Assembly (NCBI RefSeq): GCF_017873215.1
Contig: NZ_JAGGKA010000003.1
Coordinates: 1 to 64,000, forward strand
Source of the DNA: Clostridium tetanomorphum
GTDB lineage: Bacteria; Bacillota; Clostridia; Clostridiales; Clostridiaceae
Direction: 5' to 3'
Length of the DNA: 64,000 nucleotides
The position numbers were made by a program, and so were the translations under genes. The notes under the pieces are model-generated. The model did not search any database and was not told where the DNA came from. It saw only the letters and a program-made list of their open reading frames with translations. Below, piece by piece: positions 1 to 8,913 of the stretch; within the stretch, counting starts at the first letter, position 1; each line of letters opens with the position of its first letter.

Positions 1-38
1 GCACGAAGTATTCTTAGAAATTATAGAATACTTCGTGC
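1..38. repeat. Perfect 14-bp inverted repeat at window edge
   Basis: The arms gcacgaagtattct (1-14) and agaatacttcgtgc (25-38) are perfect reverse complements around a 10-nt loop. The + side lacks a clear T tract and the - side runs out of the window, so it could be a terminator of an upstream gene or one end of an intergenic repeat. A second short hairpin, gaaaaagc/gctttttc at 68-86, lies beyond the 3' end of the next minus-strand gene and may terminate it. Confidence 0.5.
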
Positions 39-112
39 TCATTTATCTGCTTAATTCGATATCAAGAGAAAAAGCATAGCTTTTTCAGTGGCCTCGCTTA
101 GCTGGTGGATAT

Positions 113-415
113 TTATTTTTTCATTTCTGCATCTGACTTAGAGTCATCTTTTAAATCATTTAAATTTATTTCAAAGCTTGATTCATTTTCTGAAGAGTTA
201 CAACAGCAATTAGAGTCTTTGTTACCGTCTACAGAATTTTCAGCAGCACATTCAGAAGAAATATCATCTAAATCTTCAACTTCAACTACACCTCTGTCTA
301 TAATTTCATTATTGTCATTATTTTTATTCATAAATTTTTTATATACATATGCTCCCAATCCTGCTACAGCGGTTATCATAGCAACTTTGCCTAAAGTATT
401 ATTTTTTCTTTTCAT
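113..415 (-). CDS. Small membrane-anchored acidic hypothetical protein
   Basis: This 100-residue protein has a basic start (MKRKN), one hydrophobic segment at about residues 9-26 (VAMITAVAGLGAYVYKKF), and then a strongly acidic tail with a Cys-Cys-Cys cluster near residue 70. The ATG is preceded by a good AAAGGAGG site. The layout suggests a single-pass membrane protein with the acidic part on one face. The family was not recognised and no function is proposed. The overlapping plus-strand reading frame lacks a convincing ribosome binding site and is treated as a shadow. Confidence 0.6.
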   Translation of the reverse strand: MKRKNNTLGKVAMITAVAGLGAYVYKKFMNKNNDNNEIIDRGVVEVEDLDDISSECAAENSVDGNKDSNCCCNSSENESSFEINLNDLKDDSKSDAEMKK

Positions 416-604
416 ATTCGTTTAATCCTCCTTTGGTTTCTTTATTTTACATTATATAATAATCATTATATACATAATGTATTCTTATTACTATATTTTA
501 TACTATCATATAAATTTTTAAGAGCTATTATTTATATTTTACTATTATTCAACAAATTTTACAATAAATAATTAATGTTTATATTAACTTAGGCTCTGAT
601 TAAT

Positions 605-1981
605 TCATTCGAATACCTTCCTTAAAACTTTAATAGGAAAAGTATAAGGTGGATATTTTAAGCTTAAGTCAAATAAAAAATTTTTTTCCATTACAGACTT
701 TTCATGGGTAAAGCTTAGATAACTCCATTTACCATGATATTTACCTAAACCACTAGTATCTATTCCACCAAAAGGCAAATAAGGAGTTGAAATTTGAGAA
801 AGAGTTTCGTTAATGCATACACTTCCAGAAGAAGTGCCTTTTAGAATAATATTTATGTTATTTTTATCTAAAGAGAAAAAGTATAATGACAAAGGCTTAG
901 GTCTACTATTTACAAAGTTCAAAACTTCATTTAAATTTTTATATTTAAATATCGGGAAAATCGGTCCAAAGATTTCTTCTAACATAATAGTTGAATTCAT
1001 GGAGCTTCCTATCATTAATGTAGGAGATATATATAATTTATCTATATTTGTATCTCCTCCAAAGATTATAGTTCCATCTTTTAAATAATTACTAAGTCTA
1101 TAGAAGTGTCTTTCATTAATAATTTTACCATAATAAGGGCTAAGTTTAGGGTCTTTTCCATAAAAATTTAAGATTTCTTTTTTTAATAAAGAAATAAAGT
1201 TTTTTACAATATCTTCTTGCACAAAGAGATAATCCGGTGCAACACAGGTTTGACCACAGTTAAAAAACTTACCCCAAACAATTCTTTTAGCAGCAATTTT
1301 TAAATTTACATTTTTATCAACTATACAAGGGCTTTTACCTCCTAACTCTAAGGTTACAGGAGTTAAGTTTTTTGAGGCTTTTTCCATGATTATTTTTCCT
1401 ATTTGAATACTTCCTGTAAAAAATATATAATCCCATTTCAAAGATAGAAGAGAGGAGGTTTCATTAATACCACCTTGAAGGCAATAGATATAATCTTTTC
1501 CAAAATTCTTATTTATTAAATCTGTAATAAGGTTAGATATATTAGGAGATAACTCAGAAGGTTTTAAGAAAATACAATTACCTGCAGCTATAGCTCCTAT
1601 TAAAGGAGCAAATATTAGTTGAAAAGGATAATTCCATGGAGCAATAATTAAAACAGAACCATAAGGCTCTTTCAATATGTAGCTTTTTGAAGGAAAATGC
1701 ATTAAAGGAGTTTTAACTTTTTCTACTTTACTCCAACTTTTAATATTTCTTATAGTATAATTTATTTCGCTAATAACAAAGCCCACTTCACTTATATAGC
1801 TTTCAAATTTAGATTTATTAAGATCCTTTTTAAGAGCTTTATAAATTAGCTCATCATTTTCTATAATTATATTCTTTAGCTTTTTCAGTACATTTATTCT
1901 AAAGTTTATATCTAAAGTTCTATTACTTTTAAAAAATTTACGTTGTTTTTCTAATATTATAGAAGGATTTTCCGTATTCAT
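605..1981 (-). CDS. Aldehyde dehydrogenase, class 3 type
   Basis: NAD(P)-dependent aldehyde dehydrogenase of 458 residues, the usual length for the class 3 / fatty-aldehyde branch, which lacks the longer N-terminus of classes 1 and 2. The cofactor-binding APWNYPF is at 114-120, the general base Glu212 lies in LELGGKSP, and the catalytic nucleophile Cys246 lies in GQTCVAPDY. The family oxidises medium- or long-chain or aromatic aldehydes to acids; the actual substrate cannot be read from the sequence. The ATG follows a GAGGTGAT site. It is monocistronic and divergent from rplY, with about 295 AT-rich bases between them. Confidence 0.93.
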   Translation of the reverse strand: MNTENPSIILEKQRKFFKSNRTLDINFRINVLKKLKNIIIENDELIYKALKKDLNKSKFESYISEVGFVISEINYTIRNIKSWSKVEKVKTPLMHFPSKSYILKEPYGSVLIIAPWNYPFQLIFAPLIGAIAAGNCIFLKPSELSPNISNLITDLINKNFGKDYIYCLQGGINETSSLLSLKWDYIFFTGSIQIGKIIMEKASKNLTPVTLELGGKSPCIVDKNVNLKIAAKRIVWGKFFNCGQTCVAPDYLFVQEDIVKNFISLLKKEILNFYGKDPKLSPYYGKIINERHFYRLSNYLKDGTIIFGGDTNIDKLYISPTLMIGSSMNSTIMLEEIFGPIFPIFKYKNLNEVLNFVNSRPKPLSLYFFSLDKNNINIILKGTSSGSVCINETLSQISTPYLPFGGIDTSGLGKYHGKWSYLSFTHEKSVMEKNFLFDLSLKYPPYTFPIKVLRKVFE

Positions 1982-2236
1982 TGTAACATCACCTCAAAGT
2001 TTATAATTTATACATATTATTTTAAAGAGCCAATAGTTAAATTTTATATACTATTATAATTTATAGTATATATTAAAATTATAGAAATTTATATACATAG
2101 AAATGTAAATTATTTGTATAAATATATAATCGGTAAAATAATCATAAAATTTTAAATATAATATAAATTAACTGTAAACAATATTACAAAAATGTAAACA
2201 ATATTATAAAACATCATAATAATTCCAATAATGTGT

Positions 2237-2242
2237 TATAAT
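2237..2242 (+). promoter_or_regulatory. Extended -10 promoter of rplY
   Basis: TGT-TATAAT forms an extended -10 element 34 bp before the rplY start, followed by the AAGGAGG ribosome binding site at about 2262-2268. No good -35 is seen. The rest of the 1982-2276 intergenic stretch is AT-rich and shows nothing else I can name. Confidence 0.5.
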
Positions 2243-2276
2243 TTAAGAAGTAAAGACTTACTAAGGAGGTTTTATT

Positions 2277-2810
2277 ATGGAAGGAACAATTAATGCATTT
2301 GCAAGAAGTGAAAAAGCAAGAATTGCAAGAAGAGAGGGATTTATACCAGGAGTTGTTTATGGAAAAGATGTTAAAAATATGCCTGTAAAATTTGAAAGAA
2401 ACAAATTGTTAAACTTTCTTAAGGAAAAAGGAGAAAAAGCAAAAATAAATTTTCTATTAAATAATGAGAAAAAACAGGGGATAATTAAAGAAGTAGAAAG
2501 AGATCTTGCTACAACAGAGATTATCCATATAGATATTCAAGCTATTACAGAAAAAGAGAATGTTAAATGGACTGTTCCAGTAGATTTTTTAGGAAAGGAT
2601 TTATTAAAGAATAGAGATTTATATATTCAAGTATATAATAGTGATGTGGAAGTTGAAGGAGATTCTTCAAAAATTCCTAATAAGGTAGAAATAGAAGTTA
2701 ACAATATGAAGTTTGGTGAAGAAATTAAGATAAAAGATTTAAATTTAGATCCTTCTATAAAATTACTTAAGGATCCTGAAACAGTTATAGCAGTAATAAC
2801 TAATTCATAA
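2277..2810 (+). CDS. rplY: Ribosomal protein L25 / general stress protein Ctc
   Basis: This 177-residue protein starts with the L25 fold (SEKARIARREGFIPGVVYGK), the 5S rRNA-binding domain, and continues into a TL5/Ctc-type beta-rich C-terminal domain (residues about 95-177). It binds 5S rRNA in the large ribosomal subunit. In Bacillus the two-domain form is the stress protein Ctc. It is slightly shorter than Bacillus Ctc (about 200 residues) but both domains are present. An ideal AAGGAGG precedes the ATG, and a strong hairpin follows the stop, so it is a single-gene unit. Confidence 0.93.
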   Translation: MEGTINAFARSEKARIARREGFIPGVVYGKDVKNMPVKFERNKLLNFLKEKGEKAKINFLLNNEKKQGIIKEVERDLATTEIIHIDIQAITEKENVKWTVPVDFLGKDLLKNRDLYIQVYNSDVEVEGDSSKIPNKVEIEVNNMKFGEEIKIKDLNLDPSIKLLKDPETVIAVITNS

Positions 2811-2823
2811 TTAAGTCAATGTT

Positions 2824-2866
2824 AAAATAATAGTTGGGGACCTTTTCAATCCCCAACTATTATTTT
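2824..2866. terminator. Bidirectional terminator, rplY / P1 peptidase
   Basis: A perfect 17-bp stem (2824-2840 with 2850-2866, core tagttgggga) encloses a 9-nt loop. A and T runs flank both sides, so it can end transcription from both convergent genes. Confidence 0.9.
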
Positions 2867-2905
2867 AATTATAAGTATTCTATAAGTTTATAAAAATATA
2901 TGGGT

Positions 2906-3883
2906 TTAGCAATTATAAAAATTATATAAATCACTATAAGAAATATGACCATACATAGTGGAAGCATTTAGTATTGCATTAACTACAGCTTTTTCTACTA
3001 CTTTAGCTGCAAGTAAGCCTATTACATTTATATCAGCTGTAACTTTTCCAGTAGCCATGGTAAATATAGTATCGCCATCAAAGGTAGAATGAGCTGGTCT
3101 CATAGTTCTTCCATAGCCATTATGAGCCATAGAAGCTATTTTATTGGCTTCAGATTTCGTAAGAATGGCATTAGTAGCAACTATCCCAATAGATGTATTA
3201 CCGGAAAATACATTTTTCTTTTCACTATAATTTTTAATCATAATTTCCTCAGTATTAGCAAAAGAATTATCTTCTTTTAAAGCTCCAGCTAGTATTTTCC
3301 CACTTTCAGGATCTATAACATCTCCTAAGCAATTTACAGCAATCAATGCTCCTATTTTTAAATCTCCTATTTGAAGACAATAACTTCCAAGACCACCTTT
3401 CATTGAATGTTTGGGACCTAGAAATTTTCCAACAGTAGCACCGGTACCAGCACCTATATTTCCTTGCAAATCTCCTTCATTATGTTCTGAATTTAAGCAA
3501 GCATTGTAACCCATTTCTTTATTTGGTCTAATTTTACTATTACCTACAGTTAAATCAAAAAGAACTGCAGAAGGAACAATAGGAACTTTAGCAACGTTAA
3601 CATCAAATCCTATTTCTCGTTCTTCTAAGTATTGCATTACTCCACTAGCAGCATCTAATCCAAAAGCACTGCCACCAGATAATACTATTCCGTGAACTTT
3701 TTGCACTAAATTAACTGGATTTAAAAGGTCTGTTTCCCTAGTACCAGGAGCACCTCCACGTACGTCTACTCCAGCAGAAGCACCATCTTTACATAAAACA
3801 ACGGAACAGCCGGTACCAGCTTCAAAATCTTGGGCATGCCCAACTTTAATTCCATCTATATCTATGAATTTTATTTCTTTCAT
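2906..3883 (-). CDS. P1 family peptidase, DmpA-like aminopeptidase
   Basis: This 325-residue protein belongs to the DmpA/BapA (P1, Ntn-hydrolase-like) family, which cleaves itself and then uses the new N-terminal residue as nucleophile. Diagnostic motifs are RGGAPGTRETD (42-52), VLSGGSAFGLDAASGV (67-82), and GNTSIGIVATNA (228-239). By eye, Thr230 aligns with the catalytic Ser of DmpA, so Asn229-Thr230 is the probable autocleavage bond; that assignment is inference. Substrates in the family are N-terminal amino acids or beta-peptides. The RBS AAGGAGAG precedes the ATG. It lies immediately downstream of the ECF S-component gene on the same strand but a terminator separates them. Confidence 0.88.
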   Translation of the reverse strand: MKEIKFIDIDGIKVGHAQDFEAGTGCSVVLCKDGASAGVDVRGGAPGTRETDLLNPVNLVQKVHGIVLSGGSAFGLDAASGVMQYLEEREIGFDVNVAKVPIVPSAVLFDLTVGNSKIRPNKEMGYNACLNSEHNEGDLQGNIGAGTGATVGKFLGPKHSMKGGLGSYCLQIGDLKIGALIAVNCLGDVIDPESGKILAGALKEDNSFANTEEIMIKNYSEKKNVFSGNTSIGIVATNAILTKSEANKIASMAHNGYGRTMRPAHSTFDGDTIFTMATGKVTADINVIGLLAAKVVEKAVVNAILNASTMYGHISYSDLYNFYNC

Positions 3884-3916
3884 AATTTAACTCTCCTTTT
3901 AAAAAGATTGTAAATT

Positions 3917-3948
3917 TGCAAAAATCTCCTGACAAAAAGCCAGGAGAT
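3917..3948 (-). terminator. Terminator of the ECF S-component gene
   Basis: The stem atctcctg / caggagat (3924-3931 and 3941-3948) is followed on the minus strand by a run of T. It separates the upstream ECF gene from the P1 peptidase gene. Confidence 0.75.
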
Positions 3949-3953
3949 GAAAT

Positions 3954-4541
3954 TTATTTTTTAAGTTTTTTTACTGCTATAACTACAGGAATTGTAATTA
4001 AAACAGAAATTGCAGCTTCAGGTAATCCATTGGTGAAACCAATAGCAATTATACCTTTTTTAGCAGCAGAAACACTTATGTTAAAAACTTTAGCATATCT
4101 TTCAACATATAATAAGTACATTAATCCTAAAACACCAAAAGTGTTTGTAAGAGAACCAATAGCTGCTCCTATGCCAATTTTTATAGATGTATGCTTTCCT
4201 CTAATCATATTGTAACAATAGTAGGATACAATACCTATAAGAATTCTAGGAAGTACGGATACTACTGGATTTATAAAAACAAAAAATAAAGGTGTAGGGT
4301 TTGTCATAGCTTGTATAACGCTAAATAAACCAAAAATTAACCCAATCATTCCACCTACCACTGGACCTTCAAGTATTGAACCAATGATAACAGGAATATG
4401 CATTATAGTAGCTTTTACTGGTGGAATTGGTATAAATCCTAATCCAGATACACCTAGTAGAATAGAAATGGCTGATAACATTCCTATGATAGCCATTTGC
4501 CTTGTGTTCAATCCTGTTGAACTTTTTAATTTTTTTTCCAA
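3954..4541 (-). CDS. ECF transporter substrate-binding S-component
   Basis: This 195-residue membrane protein has five or six hydrophobic segments and a basic C-terminus (VKKLKK). The Arg-Gln-Met-Ala-containing first helix (residues 14-30) and the short, compact topology fit the energy-coupling-factor S-component fold (pantothenate/folate/thiamine-type, PF12822-like). It would bind a vitamin or precursor and pair with a shared EcfAA'T module, which is not encoded in the window, as is typical of group II ECF systems. The vitamin cannot be assigned; pantothenate is a guess only. The leader upstream forms a hairpin but matches no riboswitch I recognise. Confidence 0.75.
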   Translation of the reverse strand: MEKKLKSSTGLNTRQMAIIGMLSAISILLGVSGLGFIPIPPVKATIMHIPVIIGSILEGPVVGGMIGLIFGLFSVIQAMTNPTPLFFVFINPVVSVLPRILIGIVSYYCYNMIRGKHTSIKIGIGAAIGSLTNTFGVLGLMYLLYVERYAKVFNISVSAAKKGIIAIGFTNGLPEAAISVLITIPVVIAVKKLKK

Positions 4542-4582
4542 AATAATGACCTCCGTTCTTATTCCTTTTAAGGATATAATTC

Positions 4583-4666
4583 GGAACTTTCTTATTAAAG
4601 TAATAAGCGTTCAGTTCCATAAGAATACCGACGAAAACATTTTATCACGTTTTCATATAAAATCAA
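4583..4666 (-). promoter_or_regulatory. Promoter and hairpin leader of ECF S gene
   Basis: On the minus strand TTGATT (4661-4666) and TAAAAT (4639-4644) are 16 bp apart. The roughly 90-nt leader contains two nested stems, ggaact/agttcc (4583-4588 with 4613-4618) and cttatta/taataag (4591-4597 with 4601-4607). I compared it with FMN, TPP, THF and preQ1 riboswitch signatures from memory and saw no match. Confidence 0.5.
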
Positions 4667-4725
4667 ATAGTTTTTTGTTAAATTTTTATCAAAAACTCAT
4701 AAAATTTATTTATTTAAAATAATAA

Positions 4726-5283
4726 TTAAAACTTAATAATTTTAGCCATAAGTTCATGCCCTTTTTTCGAAGGATGAATACCATCCATAAATAAATAGTT
4801 TAAATTTCTTATATTGTTTATGAATTCATTGTAAAAATCAAAATAATTAATATTAAATTTATTAGTAAATTTAATCATCTCATTTCTATAAATACTTATA
4901 TTATTATTCACTTGAGAATAATCTATAGTTCCATCCCAGAATTTTTTTGCTAGATACTCATTAGTAGGAGGTTGAATACCTAGATAGGGAATTATGCCTT
5001 TATCTTTAATTTCCATTAGGAGGGATGACATATTGTCTATTATAGTATCTATACTATATCCCATTAATAAATCATTGGTTCCTCCCATAATAATGGCATG
5101 AGAAGGAGAAATATTTATAATATCAGAAAATGATCTGAAAAGCATACCAGCGGAGGTATCTCCATTTACACCTTTATTGACTAAATCTATGTTAAAATGT
5201 TTTTTTATAATATAGCACCAATTTTCATCAGGATAAACACCATAGCCGTAAGTAAGACTATCTCCTAAACAAACAACCTTCAT
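4726..5283 (-). CDS. SGNH/GDSL-family lipase or esterase
   Basis: This 185-residue hydrolase has the four SGNH blocks: GDSLTYG with nucleophile Ser9, a Gly in NKGVNGDTS (about 37-45), the Asn of MGGTNDLL (about 66-73), and the DGIHPS Asp/His pair near residues 167-171. No signal peptide is seen, so it is probably cytoplasmic. The family deacylates lipids, lysophospholipids or acetylated sugars, and the substrate is unknown. Length matches TesA-like single-domain enzymes. Confidence 0.9.
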   Translation of the reverse strand: MKVVCLGDSLTYGYGVYPDENWCYIIKKHFNIDLVNKGVNGDTSAGMLFRSFSDIINISPSHAIIMGGTNDLLMGYSIDTIIDNMSSLLMEIKDKGIIPYLGIQPPTNEYLAKKFWDGTIDYSQVNNNISIYRNEMIKFTNKFNINYFDFYNEFINNIRNLNYLFMDGIHPSKKGHELMAKIIKF

Positions 5284-5430
5284 TTTCTTCCTCCTTAATT
5301 GTTATTTTATAATGTAGCACTAACATAAGCTTTATGATCTATATTTATTAGGTATCATATAAGATGTTAAGCTTCTAGATAAGTCATTATATCATATTAA
5401 TATATTTTAATGTTTTATTGAGAAAAATGC

Positions 5431-6612
5431 ATGGATTCCTATAAAAATGTAGAATAAAAGTATCTTGGAGAGTGGAAAGTTGTTGGAGACAAACTATATA
5501 AGGGAGAAAAGTTATTAAATAAAGATACTGAGTTTGTTGATGAAATAAAGAATAACACAGATGCAGCAACTACAATATTTTTAAGGGAAAAGAGAATAGC
5601 TACCAATGTAATAGATAATGGAAAAATAGCCAATTGAAATTGTTATTCTAACATTAACAATACTTTCTATATTTATACTTTTAGCTAACATAAGAACTAA
5701 TAAATAAGAACTAATAAATTAGTAAATAATATAAAAAATATATTAAATACATTAAATGTTGTAGCTTTAGGAGATTTAACACAAAGATGATTAGTTAATT
5801 CTAAGTATGAAATAAAGGATATTGGTGACGCGTTAAATTTAACTATAGAAAATATTAAATCATTAATAAATAATATAAAAGATAGCTCAGAAAATATAGA
5901 AGAAAATTCTCGAGAATTGTCAGCTGTATCTAAAGAAATGATACCATCATCACAAAATGTATCACAGGCTATACAGGACATAGCTAAAGGAACAGGAAGT
6001 CAAGCTGATGAATTGGTAGATATATCAAGCATATTGAATTATTTTAGTGAAGAACTTGATAATATTGTGAAATCTATTAAAAATGTAGATGTTAATGTAA
6101 GAGATATAAATAATAAGGCTGAAGTTAGTGAGAAGGAATTAGAACAGTTATATGAGTCAATAAACAATTCTTTAGCAACAGTTATATCAAAAGTTTCAAA
6201 TTTAGATGATAGAGTAAAAAAATAAATGAAATAACGGATACAATAAATAGCATATCACAGCAAACCAATTTATTAGCTTTAAATGCAGCTATTGAAGCTG
6301 CAAGGGCAGGAGAAGAAGGTAAAGGTTTTGCTGTAGTAGTAGATCAAATAAGAAAGTTAGCAGAAGAAAGCAAAAAATCTTGAGATAATATTTATAATTT
6401 AACTCAGAGCATATATAAAGATACTAATGAGCTGGTTTTTAAATACAGGTACCATGAAAGAAGAGTTTGAAGAGGTATCAGCTTCATCAGAAGAGATTGC
6501 AGCCTTATCACAGGAGATGTATTTATCATCAGAAAAAGTAGTGAACTCTATACATTATTTTTCAGAAGCTATAAAGGATATGAAAAATAAAATAGATGTA
6601 TTTAAAATGTAA
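5431..6612 (+). pseudogene. Decayed methyl-accepting chemotaxis receptor
   Basis: Fragments in order read as one chemoreceptor: a Cache-like stretch (LGEWKVVGDKLYKGEKLL, then REKRIATNVIDNGKIA), a linker, a coiled coil (SSENIEENSRELSAVSKEM), the signalling hairpin tip ([19 protein letters not shown]) and a C-terminal helix (VSASSEEIAALSQEM). Reading is interrupted by an in-frame TAA at 5455, a stop at about 5635, further stops near 5700 and 5788, a frameshift near 6225 and a TGA near 6381. The transmembrane part is largely lost. No single frame can give a receptor. It has the same domain order as the intact receptor at 20339-22420. Confidence 0.9.
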
Positions 6613-6717
6613 GTTTAATTTTGTAATAATTTTAATAAAGTTTCAAAATGTGTTATAATTATGGTGAAAAGTTAGCAAATAGAAAAGGGGGGATAGCTCT
6701 TAAAGTGGGCAAAAGTT

Positions 6718-8796
6718 ATGAAAATTAAAAATTTGAAAAAAATCAATGCTTTATTTATTGCATTTTTAATTGTTTTTTCATTTAAAAGCGTAGTAGTAAA
6801 AGCAGAAGGACTTTCGGTACAGTACAATATGGATTTAATATTTAATCAAAAAGAAAAAGCACTAGATGGAGTAGAAAACGTAGTTGTTACAAATAATTTA
6901 AATAAAGAAATAGGGCAAATAGTATTTCATTTATATGCAGATTCCTATAATGACTATGATACTCAACCTTTATTTACAAGACCTAAAAAACAAGATGAAA
7001 AAATAACTAAAGAAGAAATAGGAGATATAAAGATAAACAAAGTTCTTGTAGATGGCAAAGAAGCTAAATACACTGAAAATAGTCAAATATTAAAGATAAA
7101 TCTAAATGAAACCTTAAAGAAAAATGAGAAGATTCAAGTTTATATAGAGTTCAAATTAAAGATTCCTATGGGAACAGGAAGACTTGGATATACCAATGAA
7201 GTATATTCACTTACTAACTGGTATCCTATATTGTCTATGTATAATGAAAAAGAAGATAAATGGGATGAAAATCCATTTCATAAAATAGGGGAATCTAACT
7301 ATAGTGATGTGGCTAATTATAATGTAAAGATTAAAGTTCCAAAGAATTTTATAGTTGCATCTACTGGAAAAGAAAAGGAAGATGAAATAAAAAAAGATGA
7401 AAAGACAGTTATATTAACAGCAGAAAATGTAAGAGACTTTGTTGTAATTATGAGTCCACATTTTGGAGTAATGTCTAAAGAGATAGATGGCATTAAGGTA
7501 AATAGTTACTATATAAAAGATAAGGATTCTAAAGGACAATCAAAATGTGCAGAACAAATATTGAACATAGCTGTAGATGCTGTGAAATTTTTTAGTCATG
7601 AATTTGGTAAATATCCTTATGAAGAATTGGATATAATGGAGACTTATTTAGCAGGTGGAGCTATGGAATATCCCCAAATTATACAGATGGGCAAATATGA
7701 AGATTTTATGTTAGAAATGGAGGATATTCCTTTCTTATTAGAGGCAGCAGTACATGAAGTAGGTCATCAATGGTGGTATGTAACAGTTGGAAATAATGAA
7801 TTTAAGGAACCATTTTTAGACGAATCATTTACTTCTTTTTCTACAGCATATTACTTTGAAAAAACACAAGGGGAATACTCATCAAAAGCTATAAAGAGAG
7901 ATTTAAGAGAAATATATGTATATATTGATGAAATGTCCAATATAGAACCTAAAAAGATTGCATCCTCAGTGGATAACTTTAAAGAGATGTATGAGTATAA
8001 TACTGCTATTTATAAAAAAGGAGCTTTGGTATTAGAAGATTTAAGGAATAGAGTAGGGGAAGAGAAATTTAGAGAAATAATGCAGGAATACTTTAAAAAA
8101 TTCAAATTTAAAAATTCAACTATAGAAGGATTTTTACAAGTAATTGAAGAGAAAAGTGGTAAAGATATAAAAGAACATATAAAAAAGGCACTAAATGGAG
8201 ATAAATATGTTCCCAAAAATTTAGAATTAGATGAGGAAGATAATAAAAAGATAAGAAAAGAAGAAAAAAAAGTTTCTTTTTCTAAAAAAGAAAAAGACAT
8301 AGGAATGTCAATGACAAGTATTATTTTAAGAGGATTAAATGACGAAAAAATAATTATAATAAAACCTTCCAATATAATAGATTCTAAAGAAAAATCTAAA
8401 TTAGATGATTTGTATAATTCTATAAAAGAAAGTTTATATGGTGTGGATGATAATTTAATTATTGTTAAAGAAGATAAAGAAGTAAAAGAGGAAGATATAA
8501 AAAATAATAATGTAATTTTCTTGGGCAATCCTGAAAACAACAAGGTCTTTAATGATAATCTAAAGGATTTACCTATAAAATTAACTAAAAATGAAGTGAA
8601 TGGTAAAAATATTAGAATAAAAGATGAAGATATAAGAGGAGCTTTTATATGCAATAATCCTAAGAATAAAAATAAGTTAGTATTAACGCTATTCTGGACA
8701 GGAAAAGTACCTGAAGATATAAAGCTTGACATTGAAACACCAGACAATATTATTATAAAAATGAAAGAAAATAGATATTATAGAGGAAGAATTTAA
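6718..8796 (+). CDS. Secreted M1-family metallopeptidase
   Basis: This 692-residue protein starts with a signal peptide (hydrophobic 9-22, likely cleavage after VVVKA at 29). The M1 gluzincin core carries the substrate-binding GGAMEY (313-318), the zinc site HEVGH at 346-350 with catalytic Glu347, and the third ligand Glu369 in FLDES, spaced as expected. A C-terminal region of about 190 residues, very rich in Lys and Glu, has no recognised domain. It should trim peptides at the cell surface or outside. The start is weakly supported: a GGGGGG run lies about 20 nt upstream, but no better in-frame start exists. TATAAT at 6654-6659 with TGT in front is a likely promoter. Confidence 0.92.
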   Translation: MKIKNLKKINALFIAFLIVFSFKSVVVKAEGLSVQYNMDLIFNQKEKALDGVENVVVTNNLNKEIGQIVFHLYADSYNDYDTQPLFTRPKKQDEKITKEEIGDIKINKVLVDGKEAKYTENSQILKINLNETLKKNEKIQVYIEFKLKIPMGTGRLGYTNEVYSLTNWYPILSMYNEKEDKWDENPFHKIGESNYSDVANYNVKIKVPKNFIVASTGKEKEDEIKKDEKTVILTAENVRDFVVIMSPHFGVMSKEIDGIKVNSYYIKDKDSKGQSKCAEQILNIAVDAVKFFSHEFGKYPYEELDIMETYLAGGAMEYPQIIQMGKYEDFMLEMEDIPFLLEAAVHEVGHQWWYVTVGNNEFKEPFLDESFTSFSTAYYFEKTQGEYSSKAIKRDLREIYVYIDEMSNIEPKKIASSVDNFKEMYEYNTAIYKKGALVLEDLRNRVGEEKFREIMQEYFKKFKFKNSTIEGFLQVIEEKSGKDIKEHIKKALNGDKYVPKNLELDEEDNKKIRKEEKKVSFSKKEKDIGMSMTSIILRGLNDEKIIIIKPSNIIDSKEKSKLDDLYNSIKESLYGVDDNLIIVKEDKEVKEEDIKNNNVIFLGNPENNKVFNDNLKDLPIKLTKNEVNGKNIRIKDEDIRGAFICNNPKNKNKLVLTLFWTGKVPEDIKLDIETPDNIIIKMKENRYYRGRI

Positions 8797-8797
8797 A

Positions 8798-8905
8798 AAA
8801 ATGGGGCTGTGGCACTAAGAATAAATTCTACAATATATTGTGTTAACTTTAAACTTGCAAAACAGTATATTGTATGTAAATTTCTTAATGCAACAGCTCC
8901 ATTTT
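8798..8905. terminator. Long imperfect hairpin between convergent genes
   Basis: Two 24-nt arms (8798-8821 and 8882-8905, core ggctgtggcactaag / cttaatgcaacagc) pair with only four mismatches or wobbles. The 60-nt loop contains two further related short repeats around tatattgta. A-rich and T-rich ends make it a plausible bidirectional terminator for the M1 peptidase and SOD genes, but it is much longer than a terminator needs to be. Confidence 0.65.
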
Positions 8906-8913
8906 AATGTAAA

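Noticed and set aside
105-425. Plus-strand frame of 106 codons over the first small gene
   Set aside because: The minus frame has an AAAGGAGG site and a sensible membrane/acidic layout; the plus frame is Ser/Phe/Leu-rich with no start signal.
4583-4666. Known vitamin riboswitch before the ECF S gene
   Set aside because: No FMN, TPP, THF, preQ1 or cobalamin signature was recognised, only simple hairpins.
8010-8747. Long minus-strand frame of 245 codons inside the M1 peptidase gene
   Set aside because: It is antisense to a Lys/Glu-rich coding stretch, has low-complexity Ser/Phe/Leu content and no ribosome binding site.
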